A stretch of 64,000 nt of DNA from Bacillota bacterium (GCA_017459895.1 JAFUCA010000026.1:1-64000), one strand, 5' to 3'; numbered from the stretch's first letter, positions 16,926 to 26,121 are shown. Made by a program: numbers and translations. The notes: generated from the sequence alone by a model not told the origin.

Positions 16926-16992
16926 ATCATACATCCATTTTACCCGTTTGTCAACCAAATTCGGGTATTTCATGCAACCCGTATTCGGGTAA
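16926..16992 (-). promoter_or_regulatory. promoter and CGGGTA operator sites of the XRE-Uma2 gene
   Basis: On the minus strand a perfect -35 TTGACA (16949-16954) and a -10 TATGAT (16926-16931) are 17 bases apart. The motif TACCCG/CGGGTA occurs at 16940-16946 (between the two boxes), 16962-16967 and as the dyad ACCCGTATTCGGGT at 16977-16990. The HTH of the gene itself is the obvious candidate to bind. Confidence 0.8.
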
Positions 16993-17069
16993 TAAAGATG
17001 AAAAAGACGCCGCAGTTGTCAATGCAGCTTCGGCGCCCGAATCGGTTTGGAATTGCTACTTCGCAGAAA

Positions 17070-17384
17070 TTACTCCTCTGTCTCCTCCTGGGGCCAGTAC
17101 ACGCAGTGGCACGGATAGTACTCGCCCATGTAGACCCATACGGTATCGCCCATGGGCAGTTTCTCCGGCTTATCCTCGAAATACAGGTCCGGAATGAACA
17201 GCTTCAGAGTCGTCCGCTTTTTCCCTTTGACCAGAATGCCCTCCTTCACCGGATTGTCCCGGAACGCCTCCAGCTTCTCCCGGAAATTCTGCACGCCGGT
17301 CTCCCTGCCGAAGTGATCCGCGAACTCGTTGATGTCCGAGTACACGACGTTGTCCTGATCCTTGAACCAACCAAATCTCATCAT
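17070..17384 (-). CDS. 104-aa protein of unknown function
   Basis: Not recognised. Starts MMRFGWFKDQDNVVYSDINE, has a mixed alpha/beta composition with many aromatic residues, and ends with MGEYYPCHCVYWPQEETEE, which contains a Cys-X-Cys pair. No signal peptide or transmembrane segment. It lies 18 bases after the ABC ATPase at 17403 and is the last gene of the import unit, so it may be a cytosolic metal- or corrinoid-handling accessory, but this is only positional inference. Confidence 0.6.
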   Translation of the reverse strand: MMRFGWFKDQDNVVYSDINEFADHFGRETGVQNFREKLEAFRDNPVKEGILVKGKKRTTLKLFIPDLYFEDKPEKLPMGDTVWVYMGEYYPCHCVYWPQEETEE

Positions 17385-17402
17385 AATACGTTTCCTCCTA
17401 TA

Positions 17403-18569
17403 CTAAACACGTTCCAGTTTTCCCAGCCTTTCCGCCAGATCGATCAGATCCCGCATCCGGGCGTTCGTCGTTCCGATGGGAAACTCCGCTGCGATGACCC
17501 TCCCGCACTGCTCCACGCACTCCTTCGCTCTCGCAAAGGCTGGCTCTGCGATCTCCTCGAAGGGCGGGGTGGTGATCACCTCAGCCGCAAGAAGCCTTGC
17601 CAGCTGATAGTCGATGTCATTTTCGCTCAGTACACCGGCGATGAAGGGCGCGTTTTCCTTCTGCAGGCGCCGGTAAACGGGGATCCCGCTGCCCCCGGAG
17701 CTCAGCACCAGCACCCGGGGCGCCCTGCTCCCGGCATCTTCCTCCCGTCCGAAAGGAGCGCTGCCGCCAGCCTTTGCATCCCCTGCGGGCGCCGGAAGCT
17801 CGATGCTGCCGAACAGCGGATCGAAGAACCCGTTGTCCAGACTGTACAGCTCCCGGATCATATCCTCGTGGAAGATCTCCTCCGGAACGCCGTAGCGGTA
17901 GATCCGGTCGCCCTTCACGCAGATGATCCGGTCCGAGATCTTCTCCGCCAGATCGATCTCGTGCAGGGACATGATGACCGTGATCCCCTTCTTCTTCGCC
18001 ATGCTCCGCAGGATCGTCAGCAGCTCCAGCTTGTACCGGATGTCCAGAAACGACGTGGGCTCGTCCAGAATGATAATCTCCGGATCCTGGCAGATGGCCC
18101 GGGCCAGCAGGATCCGCTGCCGCTGTCCGTCGCTGATGGCATTGAAATCCTTCGGCCCCAGCTCCGTGGCGTGGACCACCGCCATTGCCTCGTCCACCAT
18201 GCGCTCATCTTCCTCCGTCAGCAGCCCCAGCTTGCCCGTATACGGGTAGCGGCCGCTGGCAACGATGTCATAGCAGGTCAGAAGATCGGTCTTGAGCCGC
18301 TCCGTGAGCACCACCGCCATCTTCTGGGACAGATCCCGGGCAGGCATCGAATGAAGATTCTGCTCATCGAAATAGACCTTGCCGCCGATCAGGGCCAGCT
18401 GACGGGTGATGCTCTTGAGGATCGTAGACTTGCCGGCGCCGTTGGGGCCGATCAGCGTGACGATATCCCCCTTCCGGATGTCGATGCAGATGTCCCGGAT
18501 CAGGGCCTTGCCGTTGTAGCCCACCGACAGGTCATCCATGCGGATGTAGGCTTTTTCGTTCTGACTCAT
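17403..18569 (-). CDS. ABC importer ATPase (FecE/BtuD type) with C-terminal extension
   Basis: 388 residues from the ATG at 18569, which overlaps the permease stop (ATGA); a longer reading upstream only mirrors the permease. Walker A GPNGAGKSTI (about 38), signature ISDGQRQRI (about 138) and Walker B IIILDEPTSFLD (about 158) are intact. Typical FecE/BtuD proteins end near residue 255; this one has about 130 more residues that begin after a Gly/Ala-rich linker and contain RVLVLSSGGSGIPVYRRLQ and a Rossmann-like pattern. The extra domain may sense a ligand or nucleotide. It powers the FecCD permease upstream in the unit. Confidence 0.9.
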   Translation of the reverse strand: MSQNEKAYIRMDDLSVGYNGKALIRDICIDIRKGDIVTLIGPNGAGKSTILKSITRQLALIGGKVYFDEQNLHSMPARDLSQKMAVVLTERLKTDLLTCYDIVASGRYPYTGKLGLLTEEDERMVDEAMAVVHATELGPKDFNAISDGQRQRILLARAICQDPEIIILDEPTSFLDIRYKLELLTILRSMAKKKGITVIMSLHEIDLAEKISDRIICVKGDRIYRYGVPEEIFHEDMIRELYSLDNGFFDPLFGSIELPAPAGDAKAGGSAPFGREEDAGSRAPRVLVLSSGGSGIPVYRRLQKENAPFIAGVLSENDIDYQLARLLAAEVITTPPFEEIAEPAFARAKECVEQCGRVIAAEFPIGTTNARMRDLIDLAERLGKLERV

Positions 18570-19654
18570 CCCCGCATCCTCCTTCTGCTGATCATCATGT
18601 AGATGACGACCGGCGCGCCGAATACCGCGGTCACCGTGCTGATGTTCAGCTCGATGGGCGCGAAGGCCAGCCGGGCGATCAGATCGCACACCATACAGAA
18701 TACGCCGCCGCCCAGGGCGCACCCGGGGATGACCACCAGCGGTTTCGACGTGCCCATGGCGCCTTTCACCAGGAACGGAACGGCGATCCCCACGAAGGAG
18801 ATCGGTCCCGCAAAGGCTGTAACGCACGCGGACAGAAGGCTGGATAATGTGATCAGCGCCGCCCGGAAGAACCTGATATTGACCCCCAGGCTCTGGGCGT
18901 ACATCTCTCCCATCTGATACGCCCCGATGGGCTTGGAAAGCATCATCGTGAGAATGAAACCCACGCCGCAGACCACCAGGCACACGCCTACGTTGGACCA
19001 GGTCATACCGGAGAAACTTCCCTGGGACCAGCCGTGGAGGTTGGCGATGTCCGAGTCCTCCGCGAAGGTGATCATGAATTCCGTCACCGCGTTGCAGATG
19101 TAGCCGACCATGATGCCGGCGACCAGCAGCATGCCCATGTTCGGCACCCGGTGGGAAACCGCCAGGACGAACAGGGTCGCGATCATGGATCCGACGAAAG
19201 CCGCCGCGATCAGCGTGAAGGAAGACACGTGCTTCGCGTTCTGCAGGAACACGATCAGAACGAAGGCGACCACCATCTTGGCGCCGGAGGAAATGCCCAG
19301 CACATAGGGTCCCGCAATCGGATTCTCAAAGAACGTCTGCAGCAGGAAGCCCGCCAGCGCCAGCGCTCCGCCGAGGATCATCGATACGAAGATCCGGGGC
19401 AGCCGGATGGTCCAGATGATGTCCAGGGTCTTCTCATCCCCCTCCCGCAGGAAGATGGCCCGGACGATCTCACCGACGCTGATATGGACATTGCCGGAAT
19501 TGATGTTTATCACCGTGATCACCGCGAAGGCGATCAGCAGGATCACAAAAACCATGATGCAGCGGCTCCGCCGGCGAAAATTCTCCGCATGAAAACCACC
19601 GGCTGGGGCGCCGGCGGTCCTGTTTGTTGAAATTTCCTTGTTTTTATCCTTCAT
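18566..19654 (-). CDS. FecCD/BtuC-type ABC importer permease
   Basis: 362 residues with about nine to ten transmembrane segments and family motifs: RIFVSMILGGALALAGFLLQ (about 105-125), NPIAGPYVLGISSGA (about 132-146) and GPISFVGIAVPFLVKG (about 285-300). Members import iron-siderophores, heme, cobalamin or cobinamide. It is flanked by its ATPase and a substrate-binding lipoprotein, making a complete type II importer. The riboswitch at the head of the unit favours a corrinoid or a compound needed for cobalamin. Confidence 0.93.
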   Translation of the reverse strand: MKDKNKEISTNRTAGAPAGGFHAENFRRRSRCIMVFVILLIAFAVITVININSGNVHISVGEIVRAIFLREGDEKTLDIIWTIRLPRIFVSMILGGALALAGFLLQTFFENPIAGPYVLGISSGAKMVVAFVLIVFLQNAKHVSSFTLIAAAFVGSMIATLFVLAVSHRVPNMGMLLVAGIMVGYICNAVTEFMITFAEDSDIANLHGWSQGSFSGMTWSNVGVCLVVCGVGFILTMMLSKPIGAYQMGEMYAQSLGVNIRFFRAALITLSSLLSACVTAFAGPISFVGIAVPFLVKGAMGTSKPLVVIPGCALGGGVFCMVCDLIARLAFAPIELNISTVTAVFGAPVVIYMMISRRRMRG

Positions 19655-19666
19655 ACGATTACTGAA

Positions 19667-20869
19667 TTACTGCAGTTTCTGAATGTACTTCAGATCCGTC
19701 GGTTCATCCTCGGAGAACAGCTTGTGAAAATCGAGGATCATATCCGCTACGATATCCGTTCTCTGATACATGGAGCTGCCGGTCACCCAGCAGTTTCCGT
19801 TCTGAACCGCCGCCATCTTCTCCATGACCGGATCCTTCGCCTTCAGGTCATCCAGACTCTTGACGGATCCGTCGATGCTGCCGTTGTAGATGATATAATC
19901 CGCATCCACGGCTGTATCATAGAATGTTTCGATGGACATGTCAATGGATGTCCTGCCGCTTTCGTCGTCCAGATCCTTGAAGATGTATCTGGCTCCGGCG
20001 ATCTCAATCATCTTCGGAATGTAGTCGGTGCTCCGGCGGACGACGACTTTGCCGTCCGAGGAAATATAGAAGAACGCGACGGTTTTCTCGGTATTCTGAA
20101 AATCATCCAGCTCCTTGATGGATGCCATCTGCTCGTCGAAGAAAGCGTCCGCCTCTTCCTCATGATCGGTGAGAACGCCATACAGCCGGATCCATTCCGC
20201 TCTGCCCATGGGATCGGACTCATAGCTGGAGCGGTCCACCAGCACCGGGATCCCCAGGTCCTCGATCATCTCCTGCACCTCCGGCGTGTGATCGATCATG
20301 GTCGATTCGATGGCCAGATTGCAGTCCTCGTCCAGCATGGTCTCATAATCCGGCGCGCTGTATTTGCCGGCATAGATGATCTTGCCCGCCTCCATGTCGG
20401 CCTTCGGCTCATCAAAGGTCCAGGCGTCCTTCTTGATGGAGGACATCCGGATGTGATCCTGGGCATTCATGGAGTAGAACATGGCCATGGTGGCGGTCGC
20501 CGCCAGGTAGATCCGGTCGATCGGCTTGTAGAGAACGATGATATCCTCTTCCAGACCTTCCGGCGCGATCTCTCCCTCCGGTACCAGCAGGAACCGCTGA
20601 TGGTCGTGGATGTCGATCAGGTCATACCCGCCCTCATAGCGGTAAACGCTGTACTCGGTGGCCCGGTCCAGCTCCAGGGTGGACTCATAAGTCAGTCCCG
20701 GGATTTCGGGTCCTGCCGCCGCAGCACCGTCTGCGTCTTCGGCTGTTGTTCCGCCGCCGCTGCCGCTGCCGCCGCATCCGGTCAGTCCCGCCAGCGCCAT
20801 GCACATGGCCAGCAGCAGGGCAAGCCATCGATTTTTTCTGATTGTTCTTCCTAGGCTGTGATTACTCAT
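19667..20869 (-). CDS. FepB/BtuF-type substrate-binding lipoprotein
   Basis: 400 residues. The start at 20869 is chosen because it overlaps the stop of the upstream gene (ATGAGTAA) and opens a signal peptide with lipobox LTGC (Cys about 33). The rest is a class III binding protein: LVDRSSYESDPMGRAEWIRLYGVLT (about 185-210) and a TDYIPKMIEIAGARYIFKDL stretch (about 275) are typical. It delivers substrate to the FecCD permease. Its sequence is close to the C-terminal part of the giant protein at 20862, so the unit has two binding proteins. Confidence 0.9.
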   Translation of the reverse strand: MSNHSLGRTIRKNRWLALLLAMCMALAGLTGCGGSGSGGGTTAEDADGAAAAGPEIPGLTYESTLELDRATEYSVYRYEGGYDLIDIHDHQRFLLVPEGEIAPEGLEEDIIVLYKPIDRIYLAATATMAMFYSMNAQDHIRMSSIKKDAWTFDEPKADMEAGKIIYAGKYSAPDYETMLDEDCNLAIESTMIDHTPEVQEMIEDLGIPVLVDRSSYESDPMGRAEWIRLYGVLTDHEEEADAFFDEQMASIKELDDFQNTEKTVAFFYISSDGKVVVRRSTDYIPKMIEIAGARYIFKDLDDESGRTSIDMSIETFYDTAVDADYIIYNGSIDGSVKSLDDLKAKDPVMEKMAAVQNGNCWVTGSSMYQRTDIVADMILDFHKLFSEDEPTDLKYIQKLQ

Positions 20870-23800
20870 GGCTGATCTTTTCCTCTTTGTTCTTCTTGAT
20901 ATACTGATCAAACTGTTCTGCAGCTGCCTTCTCTTCCCCGGCGATCACGCCGTAGACCTTGACCCATTCCGCCGCCGCGAAGTTGGTCGCTTCCTGCTCC
21001 GAGCGGTCGATCATCATGGGAACCGACAGAGACGAATATCTGGTCTGCAGCTTCTGCAGGATCTTCTGCTGCTCTTCGGACAGCGCCTTATCCTCATCGG
21101 AGCTCTTCTTCGTCAGCTTCTTCGGCAGGATCTGCCCCGGCAGAATGACCAGATCCGCTTCCGCGCGGACGATATCGCGAAACTCGGGCGTCTCGTAATT
21201 GTCCTGGGTCAGGATCTTTTCTTTCTCCACGGCTTTGGCCGCCTTCGGATTGGTGATGTCTTCCGGATTCATACCGATGATGGCCACCGAATCCAGATGT
21301 CCGAGCTGTGTGATGGTATCCAGCGCCGCTTCCGATGCGATGTACGCATCCTTCACCGGCTTCGTTATTATAACACAATCCTTGTCCAGACCGGCGGGAA
21401 GCTCTGCTCCCTTCGGCACGATCAGGTAATTGACGACATTGTTCTGATACAGCTCGTTTGTGATCTCATTGTCCGATTTGGCGATGGGCTTTCCTTCCTC
21501 ATCGTATTCGATCTTCTGCTCCGCCGCTGTCGCATCAGTATCGCCGCCTGTTTCGGCCTCTGCCTCAGCCGCTTCCTGCGCCGTGGCATCCGCCGCATCC
21601 GCTTCCTCTGCAGCCGTCGGTTTTTCCTGACTGCTTACGATCTGATCCGCGATGGTCCCGGACGGCTCAGCCTTTGCACCGGCATCTCCAGCCTTTGCAT
21701 CGCTGTCCGACGCAGCGGCGTCCTTACCCGCCGTTTCTTTTTTCTCCAGAGCCGTATCGGTGCCCTGATCGATGCTGACCAGCGTGATGTCGTTCTCGTA
21801 GCGGAAAATCTTGAAATACTTCGCATACTTCACATTTTCCGTCCCCTTGACCTTCAGACCCAGAAGGTCCGGTGCCTTATCGGTCAGCTTCTTGGTGTTG
21901 GTCACATGTCCGTCGGTGCCCGCGGCAGCCTTTCTGCCCGCGCCGGCCCCGGCTTTATAAATGAAAATGTTATATTTGACCCAGTGGGGCTGGGACATGG
22001 CGGTCGTACGTCCGATGATGGTGTTGTTGGCGTTGAGCTTCACCGGAATGACGAACTTGGAGTTGCCGCCGCCCTGCTTGGAGTAGACCCGTCCGTTGGC
22101 CTTCAGGGAATCGTATTTGCTGCTGCCGAATTCGATGGTCGCGTATGCCTTGCCGCCGGTGACTGTGATCTTATTGCAGCGGATGTAGGCAAGCCGCCCG
22201 GAGCCTCCGCTCCAGCTGAACCGGTCCGGCGTATAGACGCCGTCCTTCAGGCTGGTGGAATTGTTGACCGCACTGGTGCTCTTGCTGGAATCGTCCTTCC
22301 ACTTGGAGACCTTGTCGGCTTTTTTGTTGTTCTTGAATTTCGTCTGGGTTCCGCTGGTCTTTTCGGATTCTTTTTTCTTCTTTCCGGTGGTGATGCTGGC
22401 GCCGCTGGAAGTCTTCTGGGCGTCCTTGCTGTAAAAGATGATCCACTTGTCCGGCCGCCAGGGATCGGTCTTGGGATCGCCGTCCGACTCGTATTTCTTC
22501 GAGTGCGGGGTGATGGTCAGCTTCTTGTCCAGCGCAGACACCGGAATGGTGAAGGTGTAGTAGCCGTTCACGATCCTGGCCTTGATCCAGTTGTTCTTGC
22601 CGGCCTTTTTCGCCTGCGCCGGCGTGCCCATGTAAACATAATCGTACCCATCGCCGGTCAGAGTGATGGTCGCCGTCATGGTCTTATCCTTATTGATCGT
22701 CAGGATCGTCCATGCCGGATCCGATTCCTTCGGATAGAGATAGAACATCTTCCGGTCGGTGGTGGCCTTGACCTTGTAGGTGCCGGCCGTCAGCGTCTGC
22801 CCTCCTGCCGGGCTCACCGGATCGGTCTGGCTCCCTGGATTTGCCGGTCCGCTGGGATCGGTCTGTCCGCCGGGAGCTGCCGGATCGTCGGAACCGGAGG
22901 AGCCGCTTTCCGGAAGGTCGGTGCTGTCGCTGATCTTCTCGGAGGATGCGTTCAGCGTCAAATGGTAGGTATAGTTGACCCAGTGGGGCGCCGACATGGC
23001 AGTCGTGCGGACCGCGCAGGGCTGATCCTGATTCAGCATCACTTCAGCGGTCACGGTCTGACTGCTGATGGGTGTCACATCCTTGCCGCAGGTGCCGGTT
23101 TTCGGATCGTAAAGCGCCGGCGTTTCGTCCGTGGACTCCGCCGTGCCCATATAAAGATGGGTCATGTTTGCGCTGCTGGCCTTGAGTACGGCATAGGCCT
23201 TGCCATTTTTGATAACGACCTTCTCGCAGGTCATGGTCGCCTTGCCGGTGCCGCCGGTGAAAGTGAAGCTGTCCGGCTTATAGGTGCCGTCCTCCAGACT
23301 GGCATCGCCCGTGCGGTTCTCTGCCTTCGCCGTGACGGTGATGGTGTAGTCGATCCAGTGGGCTTCCGACATCGCCGTCGTGCGCCCGCCCAGATCCATC
23401 TTGCTTCCGAGGCTGACCGGAATGGTCGCGATCATTCCGCTGCCATCCGCTTTCATCTGATAAACGCCCTTGCCCAGCTTGCCGCTGTCCGGATCATACA
23501 GGTCGGTATTAACGTCATCCGTATTCTTGTCCGAATCGATCTTGCCGGTGAACAGATGGGTGAAGTTCGTACTGCTGATCCGGATGACGGCTTTGGCCTT
23601 GCCGCCGGATACGGTGATCTTATCGCAGGAAAGCTTCGTCTTGCCGGTGCCCCCGGTGAAGGTGAAGCTTTCGGGCTGATAGTCTCCGTCGGCCAGATCG
23701 GTCGCGTTATTCACTTCTTTGTAGACCGCATTGCCGGCAGAAGCAGCTTTTGCCGCCCCCTTCTTTTTGACGTCCGCTGCGTCTTTGGAATCCTCCGTGT

Positions 23801-24089
23801 CCCTGACTTCCGCGTTTCCATCCGAATCCCCGTGGGACTGCGGCTGCTGAGCATCTGTTTCAGAGGCCTTCGGCTCCTCCGGCGCCCTGGTTTCTTCCGG
23901 CGCCTTCGTCTGCTCGACGGTCTTTTCTTCCTTCGGCGGCTCGGTCTCCTTCTCGACGACCTTCTCTGCCTGCTCCTTTTCTCCGGGATCCGCCTCCGCT
24001 GCATCTTCTGCAAAGGCTGGTACCGAGAAACTCATGGTCACCATGATTGCCAGCATGATTGCTAACAGCTTGCTTCGAACACTCCTCAT
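20862..24089 (-). CDS. giant exported protein: four NEAT-like domains fused to a BtuF-like binding domain
   Basis: 1075 residues from the ATG at 24089, which opens a signal peptide (MRSVRSKLLAIMLAIMVTMS, cleavage after AFA about 27). Order: acidic low-complexity linker (about 28-120); B domains about 125-265 and 270-400, each with FTFTGGTGK and RTTAMS.HW; a Pro/Gly linker; an A domain about 450-575 (MFYLYPKESDP, DYVYMGTPAQAKKAG); a Lys/Ser-rich linker; a third B domain about 620-730 (RTTAMSQPHWVKYNIF); and about 760-1075 a class III solute-binding domain (GLDKDCVIITKPVKDAYIAS, MMIDRSEQEATNFAAAEWVK). No lipobox or C-terminal anchor is seen. It probably captures a ligand and hands it to the FecCD importer. 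Confidence 0.75.
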   Translation of the reverse strand: MRSVRSKLLAIMLAIMVTMSFSVPAFAEDAAEADPGEKEQAEKVVEKETEPPKEEKTVEQTKAPEETRAPEEPKASETDAQQPQSHGDSDGNAEVRDTEDSKDAADVKKKGAAKAASAGNAVYKEVNNATDLADGDYQPESFTFTGGTGKTKLSCDKITVSGGKAKAVIRISSTNFTHLFTGKIDSDKNTDDVNTDLYDPDSGKLGKGVYQMKADGSGMIATIPVSLGSKMDLGGRTTAMSEAHWIDYTITVTAKAENRTGDASLEDGTYKPDSFTFTGGTGKATMTCEKVVIKNGKAYAVLKASSANMTHLYMGTAESTDETPALYDPKTGTCGKDVTPISSQTVTAEVMLNQDQPCAVRTTAMSAPHWVNYTYHLTLNASSEKISDSTDLPESGSSGSDDPAAPGGQTDPSGPANPGSQTDPVSPAGGQTLTAGTYKVKATTDRKMFYLYPKESDPAWTILTINKDKTMTATITLTGDGYDYVYMGTPAQAKKAGKNNWIKARIVNGYYTFTIPVSALDKKLTITPHSKKYESDGDPKTDPWRPDKWIIFYSKDAQKTSSGASITTGKKKKESEKTSGTQTKFKNNKKADKVSKWKDDSSKSTSAVNNSTSLKDGVYTPDRFSWSGGSGRLAYIRCNKITVTGGKAYATIEFGSSKYDSLKANGRVYSKQGGGNSKFVIPVKLNANNTIIGRTTAMSQPHWVKYNIFIYKAGAGAGRKAAAGTDGHVTNTKKLTDKAPDLLGLKVKGTENVKYAKYFKIFRYENDITLVSIDQGTDTALEKKETAGKDAAASDSDAKAGDAGAKAEPSGTIADQIVSSQEKPTAAEEADAADATAQEAAEAEAETGGDTDATAAEQKIEYDEEGKPIAKSDNEITNELYQNNVVNYLIVPKGAELPAGLDKDCVIITKPVKDAYIASEAALDTITQLGHLDSVAIIGMNPEDITNPKAAKAVEKEKILTQDNYETPEFRDIVRAEADLVILPGQILPKKLTKKSSDEDKALSEEQQKILQKLQTRYSSLSVPMMIDRSEQEATNFAAAEWVKVYGVIAGEEKAAAEQFDQYIKKNKEEKISHE

Positions 24090-24186
24090 TTCTGTCGTTC
24101 CTTTCGTTGTCTTCCTCAAACCGATTATACCAGAACAGCGCACCTGCAGGATGCCCTCTTCTGATGCAATCCGCAAAACCATGATA

Positions 24187-24213
24187 GGGAACCATCCGAA
24201 ACGGATGGTTCCC
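24187..24213 (-). terminator. perfect stem-loop between the repeat protein and the giant fusion gene
   Basis: Twelve-base perfect stem GGGAACCATCCG / CGGATGGTTCCC with a 3-base loop. On the minus strand it is followed by TATCATGGTTTTG, a weak T-tract. It could attenuate transcription or mark an mRNA processing point between the first and second gene of the import unit. Confidence 0.55.
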
Positions 24214-24252
24214 CTGATGAATCACTGCATTCCGGAGTGAATAGTACCCGGA

Positions 24253-26121
24253 TTACTTGACCTTGACGGTCTTGGCCTTGGACCACTTGGTGTAGACCAT
24301 CTGGTTATTGATCTTCTTGAAGCCTCTGATCTTTACTGTGCACTTCTTGCCCTTCTTCAGCTTCTTGATCACTTTCTTCGTGGTGGAATTCTTCGTGATC
24401 TTCACGGTCTTGGCCTTGGCTCCGGCCACCTTGTAGGAAATCTCATAGCCGGCGACGTTCGCGTCCTTCTTCCAGGTAACCGTGACCTTCTTCTTGCCAG
24501 CCTTTGCCTTCTTCAGCGTGATCGTGGATGCCTTGATCTTGCTGATCTCGGCGTTGGTCCTGGCCTGCGCATCCTTCTTATCGATCGCGGTCTTGGCATC
24601 GCTTACCGTCTTGATGTCTGCCGCCAGCGTCTCGTCCGCCTTCTGCGCATCTGTCAGCTTGGCAATGGCTGCCAGAGCGGCCTGTACCTTGTCCTTGTTG
24701 GTCGGATCGGCCTTGGCTGCTGCGATGGCTGTCTGGGCAGCTTCATAAATCTCGATCTGCTCTTTTGCCGTATTTACTTCTGTAATGTCTGCCGCCAGTT
24801 CTTCTTTCTGCGCGTCGGTCAATTTCGCGATAGCATCCAGTGCAGCCTGCACCTTGTCCTTATTGGTCGCATCGGCCTTGGCTGCTGCGATGGCTGTCTT
24901 AGCATCCTCCAGATCAATCGCCTCTTTTGCCGTATTTACTGCAGCGATGTCTTCGGCCAGTGCTTCTTTCTGCGTGTCGGTCATTTTCGCAATAGCATCC
25001 AGTGCTTTCTGAACCTTTTCTTTGTTTGTCGGGTCAGCTTTAGCCTCTTCAAGTACTGCCTGAACTTCCAGCAGATCTGCTTCAGCGATCATCCGTGATG
25101 CCAACTCCTGATCCTCTGTGTCCGCTGCAATGTCTCTGATATCCTCGATCAGTTCCGGTGTGTTGGTGATCGTCCATGTCAATATTCTCTGCCACGATGC
25201 ACTAGCTTCGTCAATTACATATTCTTTCGTATCATCATTTACTTTTTTCAGATCATTGTATACTCCAATATGGATGGGAACTCCTATTTGTTCGATCGGA
25301 ACGTTAAATTCAAACATGCTCCAATAATAAGGGATCTGGCCATAATCCTCACCTTTGTAGGTGTAGTTATCCTTCGCTGTTCCAACTGTTACATCAATTC
25401 CTTCTGCGTATTGCTCCGCATCTTTCAATTCAAATTGTGTCAGGGAAACCGCGAATTTAGAGTATCTGTTCGATGTCATCGGTTTTGTAGTGACTTCCAC
25501 CGTAATCGTCCCGTCCTCATTGACATACAGTTCCGTCCCCTGCTCAGCCAGCGAGACCATTCCCATGCTGGAAATAACCTTTTCAGACTTTTCCTGATTC
25601 TGGGTTGGCTTCCAATCCGGCTCGTCCATTTCGATCAGATAACTATAGTTGACCCATTTATAGCTGCTTTTCATATATGTCCGGACTGCAATTGATTCTT
25701 CGCCGTTGATGTCGACCGGCACAACAGCAGTCAGAGTATCTTCGGTATCAACCGCATAGACACCTTCTCCACAATTGCCTGTTTCATCAACCAACGAAGG
25801 TACATCATCAGAGCTATCAAGTTCGCCTGTGTACAGATGTGTCTTTGTGTTTTTATCAACCTTGAAAACTCCCATTGCCTCTGCATCAGTAACGATTACT
25901 TTCTCAAGCGAGAGAGCTGTTGCCACAGATCCGTCTGATTTCTTCAATAATGTAAAAGTGTAATCTTCAGCTGAATACTCACCGTCTTCTAATGTCGTTT
26001 CATTGTCAACGAACACCTCTGCTTCGCCCTCGTCGTTTTCGTCTGCAAACACTGTACTTCCCATGGCAAATACCATTGACAGGGACAGTACGGCTGCAAG
26101 CAGCCACTTCATTTTTTTCAT
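24253..26121 (-). CDS. exported repeat protein with NEAT-like N-terminus and fibronectin-like tail
   Basis: 622 residues. A GTG 18 codons upstream is possible, but the ATG opens a normal signal peptide (MKKMKWLLAAVLSLSMVFAM, cleavage near VFA) and has GAGAGGA about ten bases upstream. Residues about 32-175 resemble the B domain (LEDGEYSAEDYTFTLL, THLYTGELDSSDDVP, RTYMKSSYKWVNYSYLIEM); about 185-320 is a second beta domain. About 330-530 holds four helical repeats of roughly 45-48 residues with KADPTNKDKVQAAL and AKLTDAQK. About 535-622 is a fibronectin III-like domain rich in Lys. It is the first gene after the riboswitch. Likely cell-surface; binding partner unknown. Confidence 0.7.
   Translation of the reverse strand: MKKMKWLLAAVLSLSMVFAMGSTVFADENDEGEAEVFVDNETTLEDGEYSAEDYTFTLLKKSDGSVATALSLEKVIVTDAEAMGVFKVDKNTKTHLYTGELDSSDDVPSLVDETGNCGEGVYAVDTEDTLTAVVPVDINGEESIAVRTYMKSSYKWVNYSYLIEMDEPDWKPTQNQEKSEKVISSMGMVSLAEQGTELYVNEDGTITVEVTTKPMTSNRYSKFAVSLTQFELKDAEQYAEGIDVTVGTAKDNYTYKGEDYGQIPYYWSMFEFNVPIEQIGVPIHIGVYNDLKKVNDDTKEYVIDEASASWQRILTWTITNTPELIEDIRDIAADTEDQELASRMIAEADLLEVQAVLEEAKADPTNKEKVQKALDAIAKMTDTQKEALAEDIAAVNTAKEAIDLEDAKTAIAAAKADATNKDKVQAALDAIAKLTDAQKEELAADITEVNTAKEQIEIYEAAQTAIAAAKADPTNKDKVQAALAAIAKLTDAQKADETLAADIKTVSDAKTAIDKKDAQARTNAEISKIKASTITLKKAKAGKKKVTVTWKKDANVAGYEISYKVAGAKAKTVKITKNSTTKKVIKKLKKGKKCTVKIRGFKKINNQMVYTKWSKAKTVKVK

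Noticed and set aside
18570-18983. N-terminal extension of the ABC ATPase
   Set aside because: These codons overlap the FecCD permease in another frame; the ATG at 18569 overlaps the permease stop as expected for coupled genes.
20868-24065. 1065-aa plus-strand ORF opposite the giant surface protein
   Set aside because: It is the mirror of a GC-rich, repeat-containing gene with a signal peptide and recognisable domains; the plus-strand product has no family features and no ribosome site.
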